From Saprospirales bacterium (GTDB lineage: Bacteria; Bacteroidota; Bacteroidia; Chitinophagales; Saprospiraceae), in NCBI GenBank assembly GCA_002698985.1, contig PAAY01000059.1:1-64000 (forward strand): a stretch of 64,000 nucleotides of DNA, read 5' to 3'. Shown piece by piece: positions 55,790 through 64,000 of the stretch. The notes beneath the pieces were generated by a model. The model was not told the origin of the DNA. It made no database searches and saw only the letters and a list, made by a program, of their open reading frames with translations. A program made the translations under genes and the position numbers. Numbering within the stretch: the first letter of the stretch is position 1; each line of letters starts with the position of its first letter.

Positions 55790-58700
55790 ATGTATCTCAA
55801 GATTTCCCTGTTGACAATTCTACAATTGTTTGCCTTCAGCCTTTTTGCCCAACAATCCAACTTGTGGACCGATGTGGACGAATCCACCCTTGCGGAAAAA
55901 TCCGGCCAGCGCCTCATCATTCCACAGACTTACAGGACCCTTTCCCTGAACCTGAAAAGCATGAAGAAGCTGCTGGATGACGCCCCTATGCGTTTCAGCG
56001 GAGCTGAGAAAAGCGAAATGCCTGTCGTCGCAATTCCATTCCCGGATGGTTCATACAGGGAGTTCCAGGTCGTTGAGGCGCCGGTCATGCACCCCGATCT
56101 GGCAGCCAAATACCCCGGCATGAAGTCATTTGCCGGCTGGACGGTTGACGGAGGCAGCGATTACCTCCGCTTTGGCTATACCCAGAAAGGCTTTCATGCC
56201 ATGGTGCTTTCGTCAGAACATCCTGCGGTGTTCATCGACGCCTATTCTACGGCTGATACGGAGCACTACATTAGTTACTACAAGCCTGATTACCAGAAGG
56301 ACACAGGGTTTGAGTGCCTGACCGAGGTGCCCGGCAAAGGAGACCTTTCATTGATGGGCATAGGCGCAGGAGCGGACAAGTCAGGTGGCGACTGCCAGTT
56401 GAGGACTTACGAACTGGCACTGGCCTGTACAGGGGAATACGCCCAGTTTCACGGCGGCACAAAACCGCTGGTGCTGGCTGAGTTCAATGTGGCCATGACC
56501 CGCGTCAACGGCATTTACGAAAGGGAAGTCGGGGTAACGATGCAAATGGTGCCCAATACCGATGAGCTCATTTTCCTCAATGGTGCCACGGACCCCTACA
56601 CCAACAACAATGGTGGTGCCATGCTTGGTCAAAACCAAACCACCTGCGACAACATCATCGGGAACAACAATTACGACATTGGCCATGTGTTCTCTACCGG
56701 TGGTGGCGGGGTGGCCAACCTCAATGCCGTATGCAACACCAATTTAAAAGCCCGCGGGGTGACCGGCCTTGGCTCGCCGGTTGGCGATCCTTTTTATGTT
56801 GACTATGTGTCACATGAAATGGGGCACCAGTTCGGCGGCAACCACACCCAAAATAACAATTGCAACCGCCACGGCCCCACGGCCATGGAGCCTGGCAGTG
56901 CCAGCACCATCATGGGGTATGCCGGCATTTGCGCACCCAATGTGCAGAACAACAGCGACGATTATTTCCACGCCATCAGCCTCGACGAGATACAGACCTT
57001 CATCCAGGGCGGTGCCAACAGCTGCCCCGACCACACTGCCACGGGCAACACAGCTCCTGTAGTTATCATTGCATCATCTTCCTACAATGTCCCCGTCTCA
57101 ACCCCCATCATGCTGACGGCAGAGGGTTCTGACCCGGATGGAGATGCATTGACCTACAACTGGGATCAGATGGACAACGAGGTGGCCACCATGCCCCCCG
57201 TCAGCACCAATACCGGAGGCCCGGCATTCAGAAGTCTGACACCCACGCCTTCTCCGACGAGGTACCTGCCAAACATCAACGCCATCATCAGTGGCACCAC
57301 CCCCACCTGGGAGGTTTTGCCTTCGGTAACCAGAACGATGAACTGGCGCTGCACGGTCAGGGACAATGCACCCGGAGCCGGTTGCACAGGCAACGCTGAC
57401 CTGACCTTGAATTTCTCCGCCACTGCCGGGCCTTTCCTGGTGACACAACCCAATGCCGCAGGCATCACCTGGTTTGTCGGAGACCAGAACGTGGTCACCT
57501 GGGATGTGGCCAACACCGATATGGCTCCTGTCAACACCAATGCTGTTGACATTTACCTCTCGCTGGATGGCGGCCTTACCTATCCCATCCTCCTGCTGGA
57601 GAACACCCCCAATGACGGGCAGGCTACGATCGATGTACCCAACACCACCACCACTACCGCCCGTGTGATGGTGAAAGGCCACAACAATGTTTTCTTTGAT
57701 ATTTCAAATGAAAACTTCACCATTGACCTGCCTCCCACGCCTACTTTCTTCGTCAATGCCGTACCGGAAGAGTTTGTGGCCTGCCCGGATGACACGGCAG
57801 TTTTCGTACTGGAGTTCACCACCGTGCTGGGCTTCAGTGAAGGGCTCACTTTCACCATAGACGGATTGCCGCAAGGGAGTACAGCCAGCTTTGCACCCAA
57901 CCAACTGACCCCGCCCGGTGAGGTCGTTCTGACGATAACAGGAATCCAGAATGCCACGCCCGGTGTGTATCCCCTGACTGTAAATGCGGTGGGACTGTCA
58001 GTTGCAAAGAGCGTGAATGTGCAGTTGACGGTTTTAGAAGAACTACAGAGCCAGGTCACCCTGACAAGCCCGGCGAACAGCAGTACCGGAGTGCCCTTCG
58101 GCAGTACAGAACTCGGATGGGAAGACCTTCCCAGCAGTACATTGTATCAGATCGAGGTTTCAACCAATCCTTCCTTCGCAACTACCGTTGCAATGGAGAC
58201 CAGTATTTCCAACTCCCTTACCATTCTGGGACTGGAGCAGGAAACAGTGTATTACTGGCGGGTAAAGGGCACCAATGCCTGTGGCGAGGGTCCCTGGTCA
58301 GAAACTTTCTCGTTCCAAACGGGTACTGAAAGTTGCCAAACCTTTGAAAGCACAGATGTTCCCATAGACATTCCATCAACTTCAACCGGAACCATCACCA
58401 GTACCCTGGACATTCCGATTACCGATCTGATCACCAATGTTGAAATGGACCTCGATGTTTCACACACCTGGACGGGCGACCTGATCGGGAACCTGATCTC
58501 GCCCGCCGGAACCGATGTTTTGCTTTTCGACCAACCCGGTGTTCCAGCCAGCACCTTTGGCTGTGGAGAAGATGACATCTTCGTAACCTTCAGCGACAAC
58601 GCTATCATGACGGCCGAAGATTTTGAGAATTCCTGCTCACCGACTCCGCCGGCGATTTCGGGAGAGTTCCAACCCATCGTGCCGCTGGCAGCCTTTACCG

Positions 58701-61606
58701 GTGAAAATCCGAATGGAGTGTGGTCCTTGACGCTGGAAGATGTTTTTGACGAAGACGGAGGCAGTTTGAATGCCTGGTCGCTGACACTTTGCTCGGCAAG
58801 CATGCTGCAGCCCGCCGCTCTCGATGTCAACAATCCATTGACCGTTTTGGAAGGGCAGTCGGGCACCATTGATCCAGCTTACCTGATGACTCAGGACTCA
58901 CCGGCTGTTTACACCGTTCTGACACTTACCACCTCCGGTGAATTGAGACTCAACAACACGCCGCTCAACGTGGGTGACACCTTCACACAGGTGGACATCA
59001 ACAGTGGCAACCTGAGCTACCAACACCTGAATTATACCGGTCCGACGGATGGCTTTGACTTTGACTTGCTTACCCTCGGTAACAGGTGGTTGCCCAACCA
59101 GCACTTCACCATCAACATCATCGAAAATACCCTTCAGGCCTCAGCGAATCTGACAGCACCCGTTTCATGCTTTGGCAATTCGGATGCGGAAATAACGGTC
59201 CAGACGTCGGGCGGCTATCCACCTTTTGAATACAGCCTGAATGGTGGGCCCGCTCAGAGCAGCGGGACATTCAGCAACCTGGGCCCAGGCACTTATGTGC
59301 CAATGGTAACTGACAGCGCCGGCTTTTCGCTTGTACTCGACACCATTGAAATTACCGAACCTGCGGCCCTTGATTTGACGGCCACCGCCAATGAGGATGA
59401 CATAACAGCTTCAGCTACCGGAGGAACTCCGCCCTATCAGTTCAACCTGAACGGTGGGGCCTACCAGGCCGATCCTACATTCTTAAATCTTCCGAATGGC
59501 ACTTATACCGTCGGGGTGCAGGATTCCAACGGATGCACGGATGAGTTTACGGTCATCGTAGCGGTGAATACCCTTTCGGCAGCCCTCGAAATTTCCGAAG
59601 GAATCAGCTGCTTTGGTGAAACTGACGGACAGCTGCTGGTCAGCGTTGGTGGTGGTACGCCGCCCTACCAGTTCAGCCTGAACGGCGGTACCTATCAGAA
59701 TGACCCTACCTTCTCCAACCTCGGAGCGGGCACTTATACCGTTGAAGTGATGGACGCCGACGGCTTCACGGTCAGCACCAACACCGTTACCCTCACAGCG
59801 CCTGCATTGTTGACGGCAGGTGGCAGTGCTGACGGATATAATGTCACCATAACCGCCAGCGGTGGAACACCGCCCTACCTCTACAGCCTGGACGGTGGCA
59901 CCGTGCAACAGAACAATGAATTTTTTCCCGTGCCTCCAGGCTCGCACACGGTGACTGTAATCGATGCCAATGGTTGCCAAACCAGTATTGATGTTGAGGT
60001 AACCGTTGATTTGCTGACGGCAACTATTACCGGAACAGAAGATGTCAGTTGCGCCGGTGGCTCTGATGGCTCCATCAGCGTTGCTGCAAATGGCGGTGTA
60101 GGCCCTTATGAATACAGTCTGAATGGTGGTGCCTTCCAGGCAAGCGGAATCTTCTCGGGCCTGCCCGCCGGCACTTACACCGTGGAAGCAAAAGACCAGG
60201 GTGGTTTCACTTTCGTCATAATGGGGGTCGTGGTTGGCGAACCGCAACCGCTCAGTGCCAATTTCAGCCTGACGGGAACTACCATGACCGTCATGGCTGC
60301 TGGTGGCACCCCACCGTACCAATACAGTTTCGACGGAGGTCCCTTTTCCAGTTCAGGAACTTACCAACTCAGCCAGAATGGAACCGTGACGGTAGAGGTG
60401 ATGGATGCAAACGGCTGTTCTGAAACAATGTCGTTTGAGGTTAACGTGCCCGGGCCTGACATCCAAAGTGTTTTGGCGCTGGACCTGAGCTGCTTTGGCG
60501 TCAATGACGGCAGCATCGAGGTAGTAGCAAACTGCCAGGCTGAACCCTGTACTTACTCCCTCAACAACATTGATTACCAGTCCTCCAATGTTTTCAGCAA
60601 CCTGCCGGCAGGCACTTATACCGTTTACGTCAAAGATGCTTTCGGAACAATAGAAAACGTTGACAACATCGTGGTGAACAGCCCGGCCCTGCTGGAAGCC
60701 GATGCGAGTGCTTTCGGCCCAGAAATAACCGTGGCAGCAACCGGAGGTACACCACCTTACCAGTACAGTATTGACGGCAACAATTTTCAGAATGAGAACA
60801 CTTTTGAGGTCATAGATAACGGTGACTACACCCTTTACGTGGTTGATGCCAACGGTTGCGAAGCGACGGCCAGCACCACGGTGAATGCCCCACTGGAGGT
60901 CTTCTTCAACGTGGTTCACGTCAGTTGCTTTGGCGGAACAGACGGAGAAATAGTGATCGAGGGAGTCAACGGCGGTTATGCTCCTTTCCTGTACAGCATG
61001 AACAACGGGGACTTTACCGATCAGCTGACCTACTCAGACCTCGAAGCTGGGAAATACATTTTCGTGGTCATGGATTCTACCGGCTACCTGTTTGAAGCCC
61101 ACCCGGTATTCATCGATGAACCTGCACAAATCGAGATCAATACAACCTCTTCGGAAGACACGCTGTTCGTGTATGCCTCCGGTGGCACCGGTACGTTGAT
61201 GTATTCGCTGGACGGTGGACTTACTTTCCAGGACAGCCCGGTTTTCACCGATGTGCCCAATGGCACTTACACCCTGGTGGTGATGGACGAAAATGGCTGC
61301 ACCGAAAGCGTGGAAGTCACTTTCTCAACCAATGCCGTTGACGATCCCTTCCGAACCATCGAACTGACGGTTTGGCCCAATCCGGGCAGTGGCTTGTTCA
61401 CCATGAGCCTGAAAGGGACAACTGACCCGCTGATCAGAGCAGAAGTGTTTGACATCAATGGAAGGTTGATGAATTCCGGGGAATACGAGTGGCATGAAGG
61501 CGCCGATGTTTTGCTGGATTTACAACATCTGCCAGATGGTTGTTACCTGCTAAGGCTGGTCTCCGGACCTTACTGGGGTAGCACTAAACTGGTAATTACA
61601 CATTGA
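55790..61606 (+). CDS. Secreted reprolysin-like metallopeptidase with P-domain, SprB repeats and T9SS sorting domain
   Basis: Zinc motif HEMGHQFGGNHTQNNNC; P-domain DVSHTWTGDLIGNLISPAGTDVLLFDQPG; SprB repeats GGTPPYQYSLDGG...GTYTVxVxDxNGC; C-terminal VWPNPGSGLFTMSL. Confidence 0.93.
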   Translation: MYLKISLLTILQLFAFSLFAQQSNLWTDVDESTLAEKSGQRLIIPQTYRTLSLNLKSMKKLLDDAPMRFSGAEKSEMPVVAIPFPDGSYREFQVVEAPVMHPDLAAKYPGMKSFAGWTVDGGSDYLRFGYTQKGFHAMVLSSEHPAVFIDAYSTADTEHYISYYKPDYQKDTGFECLTEVPGKGDLSLMGIGAGADKSGGDCQLRTYELALACTGEYAQFHGGTKPLVLAEFNVAMTRVNGIYEREVGVTMQMVPNTDELIFLNGATDPYTNNNGGAMLGQNQTTCDNIIGNNNYDIGHVFSTGGGGVANLNAVCNTNLKARGVTGLGSPVGDPFYVDYVSHEMGHQFGGNHTQNNNCNRHGPTAMEPGSASTIMGYAGICAPNVQNNSDDYFHAISLDEIQTFIQGGANSCPDHTATGNTAPVVIIASSSYNVPVSTPIMLTAEGSDPDGDALTYNWDQMDNEVATMPPVSTNTGGPAFRSLTPTPSPTRYLPNINAIISGTTPTWEVLPSVTRTMNWRCTVRDNAPGAGCTGNADLTLNFSATAGPFLVTQPNAAGITWFVGDQNVVTWDVANTDMAPVNTNAVDIYLSLDGGLTYPILLLENTPNDGQATIDVPNTTTTTARVMVKGHNNVFFDISNENFTIDLPPTPTFFVNAVPEEFVACPDDTAVFVLEFTTVLGFSEGLTFTIDGLPQGSTASFAPNQLTPPGEVVLTITGIQNATPGVYPLTVNAVGLSVAKSVNVQLTVLEELQSQVTLTSPANSSTGVPFGSTELGWEDLPSSTLYQIEVSTNPSFATTVAMETSISNSLTILGLEQETVYYWRVKGTNACGEGPWSETFSFQTGTESCQTFESTDVPIDIPSTSTGTITSTLDIPITDLITNVEMDLDVSHTWTGDLIGNLISPAGTDVLLFDQPGVPASTFGCGEDDIFVTFSDNAIMTAEDFENSCSPTPPAISGEFQPIVPLAAFTGENPNGVWSLTLEDVFDEDGGSLNAWSLTLCSASMLQPAALDVNNPLTVLEGQSGTIDPAYLMTQDSPAVYTVLTLTTSGELRLNNTPLNVGDTFTQVDINSGNLSYQHLNYTGPTDGFDFDLLTLGNRWLPNQHFTINIIENTLQASANLTAPVSCFGNSDAEITVQTSGGYPPFEYSLNGGPAQSSGTFSNLGPGTYVPMVTDSAGFSLVLDTIEITEPAALDLTATANEDDITASATGGTPPYQFNLNGGAYQADPTFLNLPNGTYTVGVQDSNGCTDEFTVIVAVNTLSAALEISEGISCFGETDGQLLVSVGGGTPPYQFSLNGGTYQNDPTFSNLGAGTYTVEVMDADGFTVSTNTVTLTAPALLTAGGSADGYNVTITASGGTPPYLYSLDGGTVQQNNEFFPVPPGSHTVTVIDANGCQTSIDVEVTVDLLTATITGTEDVSCAGGSDGSISVAANGGVGPYEYSLNGGAFQASGIFSGLPAGTYTVEAKDQGGFTFVIMGVVVGEPQPLSANFSLTGTTMTVMAAGGTPPYQYSFDGGPFSSSGTYQLSQNGTVTVEVMDANGCSETMSFEVNVPGPDIQSVLALDLSCFGVNDGSIEVVANCQAEPCTYSLNNIDYQSSNVFSNLPAGTYTVYVKDAFGTIENVDNIVVNSPALLEADASAFGPEITVAATGGTPPYQYSIDGNNFQNENTFEVIDNGDYTLYVVDANGCEATASTTVNAPLEVFFNVVHVSCFGGTDGEIVIEGVNGGYAPFLYSMNNGDFTDQLTYSDLEAGKYIFVVMDSTGYLFEAHPVFIDEPAQIEINTTSSEDTLFVYASGGTGTLMYSLDGGLTFQDSPVFTDVPNGTYTLVVMDENGCTESVEVTFSTNAVDDPFRTIELTVWPNPGSGLFTMSLKGTTDPLIRAEVFDINGRLMNSGEYEWHEGADVLLDLQHLPDGCYLLRLVSGPYWGSTKLVITH
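59150..61335 (+). repeat. SprB-type tandem repeats, alternating A/B units
   Basis: About five A (SCFGxxDGxI...GGxPPYxYSLNGG...GTYTVxVxDxxGF) + B (ASGGTPPYxYSxDGG...VxDANGC) pairs. Confidence 0.85.
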
Positions 61607-61747
61607 TCAAAAAAAAACTTCAGGGATATGTGGAATCTGGAGAACCCTCAGCTCTATGTGGTGTTCTCCGCACGATGGCCAGTTTATTTAACCCTTGAAC
61701 AGCCAGTCTGCATTCCACAGCTATAATGCATCCCAAAAAAGCAGAGT

Positions 61748-61776
61748 CGGCCTCCATTATGGAGGCCGTTTTTTTT
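61748..61776 (+). terminator. Intrinsic terminator
   Basis: CGGCCTCCATTATGGAGGCCG + T8. Confidence 0.9.
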
Positions 61777-61976
61777 GTACCCACCTTATCCTTTCTTCAA
61801 CAACCCATCAGCTTCATTTTTGAGTCCATTCCCGTCAAATGGGATCCAGGCTAAACAACTTTCACTTTTTTCTGAAAATTAACAAATCTTTTAAGATTGC
61901 ACATAAAGCGCTGATTAACAGCGATTAAGTCAATAACTAGATTTAGGATTATCGTCTGAAAAATGAAAACACGCTA

Positions 61977-62011
61977 TTTTGTTTAACCATTTTACTTGCT
62001 TTTGTTTAACC
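61977..62011 (+). repeat. 12-bp direct repeat TTTTGTTTAACC, 23-bp period
   Basis: Exact copies at 61977-61988 and 62000-62011 upstream of sigma factor gene. Confidence 0.75.
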
Positions 62012-62064
62012 TTCGTCTTACTTTAGCGGCACAATACAAAACAAGTGGCCAAAACCTAACCACC

Positions 62065-62598
62065 ATGTCAACAACAGAATTCTCCCGCCAGATCAGCCTA
62101 TTTGAAGAAATGCTCAGAGCATTTGCCTACTCGCTCACACGCAATGAAGAAGCGTCCAAAGACCTTTTTCAGGAGACTACTTACCGCGCAGTGAAGAACA
62201 AAGAGAAGTTCGAGGAAGGATCCAACCTGAAAGCCTGGCTCTTCACCATCATGAAGAACATCTTCATCAACGACTACCGCAAGAAGAAGAAGGCCAACAC
62301 CATCTTCGATTCCACCGACAATCAGTATTTCATCAATTCAAGTGTTAAGAGGGGTGAGAACGAAGGAGAGTCGAGCATACTCATTCAGGAACTCTTCGAA
62401 TTGATCAATCAACTCGAAGATCAACTGCGGATACCCTTTCTGATGCACTACAAAGGATATAAATACCAGGAAATCGCCGACCGGTTCGACTTGCCGCTGG
62501 GCACTGTAAAAAGCCGGATCTTCTTTGCAAGGCGATTGCTCAAGGATCAGATCAAGAAACGCTACAAGAACGTTGACGAGCTACTCGTACGCGCATAG
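62065..62598 (+). CDS. ECF-type RNA polymerase sigma-70 factor
   Basis: AYSLTRNEEASKDLFQETTYRAVKNKEKFEEGSNLKAWLFTIMKNIFINDYRKKKK; GYKYQEIADRFDLPLGTVKSRIFFARRLLK; start at MSTTEFSRQ. Confidence 0.94.
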   Translation: MSTTEFSRQISLFEEMLRAFAYSLTRNEEASKDLFQETTYRAVKNKEKFEEGSNLKAWLFTIMKNIFINDYRKKKKANTIFDSTDNQYFINSSVKRGENEGESSILIQELFELINQLEDQLRIPFLMHYKGYKYQEIADRFDLPLGTVKSRIFFARRLLKDQIKKRYKNVDELLVRA

Positions 62599-62625
62599 AA
62601 ATAACGGGTAAACTGAGAGTTTAGA

Positions 62626-62658
62626 AGCACCAGGCAGCAATGTTTGGTGCTTTTTTTA
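62626..62658. terminator. Terminator hairpin after sigma gene
   Basis: AGCACCA...TTGGTGCT followed by T7. Confidence 0.82.
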
Positions 62659-64000
62659 TGGCTTCACCACCGCATTGGGCTTTGGCGCCAGGTAAGCAGC
62701 ATCATCAGGCTGCACTTTCACCTCCGGCTCGAAGAGCCTGGTGAAATTGACTCCCAGGGTATTCAAGTGAATGGTAACGGGCAGGTGATCATCAACCTCT
62801 ATGGTGATGGTGTATATCCGCTCGAGATCCAGGGGAATTGCCACCTCATCGCAATTGCCTTTGAGTTGATAGGTTTTCAACTCACCTGTGATAAGCTCTT
62901 CCATAACCACGGTAGCCTTGCAAATCTGGTAATCGTAAACTGCATCCAAAATGCGGGGTTTCAGTTCTACGAAAACCTGTGCTTCATATACATCGAAGGA
63001 GGGGAGACCTCTTTTGCTACCATCATTCACGCCGCCAGGCCGGTTGGAAGAAAAGAAGGCCTGTTTTGTGGAGGTATGAAAGGTGAAATAACATTCATCA
63101 AAACTGCTATTCAGTGGGTTGCCTAGATTTTGTGGTTCTGACCAGCTTTCCGCCGTCATCTTTTTGCACTTGAAAATGTCAAACCCACCGAAACCGGTTA
63201 ACCCCATGGAGCTGAAAAACAGGGTTTGACTAGCCTGGTGGAAGTACGGCGTGATCTCATCCTGATCCGTATTAAACGGCAGCGGGAAAGGTTCTCCGTA
63301 GCTGCCATCCCTTTCAATGATCGATGCCCAGATATCCAAACTGCCTTTGCCGCCCGGCCTGTCCGACACGAAGTAAAGCACATTTCGCTTGAGCGTTCTG
63401 TCATACCCCACGGCAGGTTGTTTGGCAGTATAGCCCGAAAGGTTGATATGGCGGGGCAGCTTTTTGGGCACTCCCCATTCGCCTTCGTAATTCTTTTCAC
63501 GGCGGTAAAGAATGCAGTCCCCAGTTTCCAGGTCGCAAATGTTGAAAAACATTGTTTGGGCATCGGCGGTCAGGGCTATGTTCTCAATAGAGCCCTCTTT
63601 TGAATCGGGATTTTCCCGGGCTGGCTTTGCATAAAAACCTGTAATCCTGGAATAGAGCTTAGCAGCATTGCCCCTTTTTGTTGAGTAGTACAGCTTGTCG
63701 GCATACATCAATGGCGAAAGGTCGTCATCAGCAGTATTCACTGCCAGACCGGCATTTTTAATCTTGATCTTTACCGGAAAATAGAGTTGCTCTCTCGCCC
63801 ACCTGCAATGTTCCAACTCATCCTTAACCCTCAGCTCCTCACTTGCCTGTGGATTGGTTTTCTGGAAGCGGTCCAATTGGGCAATGGCCCTGTCGTACTC
63901 CCCAAAACCCTTGTAGGACATTGCAAGGAAATAGTCCGTATAAGCCAACTCGCCTTTTCTGTCACTGAAAGGAATTCTCCGAAGGTAAGCTATGGCAGAA
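62656..64000 (-). CDS. TPR + PD40/WD40-like beta-propeller protein, 5' end beyond window
   Basis: TPR-like SAIAYLRRIPFSDRKGELAYTDYFLAMSYKGFGEYDRAIAQLDRF; PD40 FVSDRPGGKGSLDIW, FFSSMGLTGFGGFDIF, FFSSNRPGG; frame stays open to position 64000. Confidence 0.85.
   Translation of the reverse strand, partial: SAIAYLRRIPFSDRKGELAYTDYFLAMSYKGFGEYDRAIAQLDRFQKTNPQASEELRVKDELEHCRWAREQLYFPVKIKIKNAGLAVNTADDDLSPLMYADKLYYSTKRGNAAKLYSRITGFYAKPARENPDSKEGSIENIALTADAQTMFFNICDLETGDCILYRREKNYEGEWGVPKKLPRHINLSGYTAKQPAVGYDRTLKRNVLYFVSDRPGGKGSLDIWASIIERDGSYGEPFPLPFNTDQDEITPYFHQASQTLFFSSMGLTGFGGFDIFKCKKMTAESWSEPQNLGNPLNSSFDECYFTFHTSTKQAFFSSNRPGGVNDGSKRGLPSFDVYEAQVFVELKPRILDAVYDYQICKATVVMEELITGELKTYQLKGNCDEVAIPLDLERIYTITIEVDDHLPVTIHLNTLGVNFTRLFEPEVKVQPDDAAYLAPKPNAVVKP

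Noticed and set aside
59483-60322. 279-aa minus-strand ORF within the SprB repeats
   Set aside because: Arises from the repeat structure on the opposite strand.
59150-61335. Repeats considered as CRISPR-like or DNA-level repeat array
   Set aside because: Repeats are degenerate at DNA level, ~420-bp period and conserved as protein (SprB).

Overview
64 kb of a Bacteroidota chromosome, most like the Saprospiria/Chitinophagia side of the phylum. Supporting evidence: many T9SS and gliding-motility (CHU_C) C-terminal sorting domains, a SusC/SusD pair, TTTG/TAnnTTTG-type promoters, DUF2480 and SprB repeats. Most of the window is ordinary chromosome: rpmH, rplY, scpB, pdxJ, gyrB, transporters, TPR proteins, and three very large secreted or adhesin-like proteins at 28-31, 47-54 and 55-61 kb. 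The clearest accessory region is 4.49-8.56 kb. It holds four degenerate tip fragments of a Bacteroidota RHS/YD-repeat core with no upstream RHS body. Each fragment is followed by, or lies next to, different lower-GC cargo: an RHS-CT toxin/immunity pair, a PIN-domain toxin-antitoxin pair with a textbook promoter/operator, and an orphan lipoprotein. A 21-bp palindromic element sits at the same codon position in at least two of the RHS fragments. Other leads are a 22-bp-period palindromic iteron array upstream of an AAA/DUF4143 ATPase, a four-AT-hook protein with a C-terminal HhH-like domain and a long promoter-bearing leader, an aminotransferase/kinase-fold/KamA radical-SAM neighbourhood with a 53-bp near-palindrome upstream of kamA, and a metalloprotease fused to two-type alternating SprB repeats. 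No rRNA, tRNA, CRISPR array, transposase or prophage was recognised. All function calls were made by reading motifs, without database searches.
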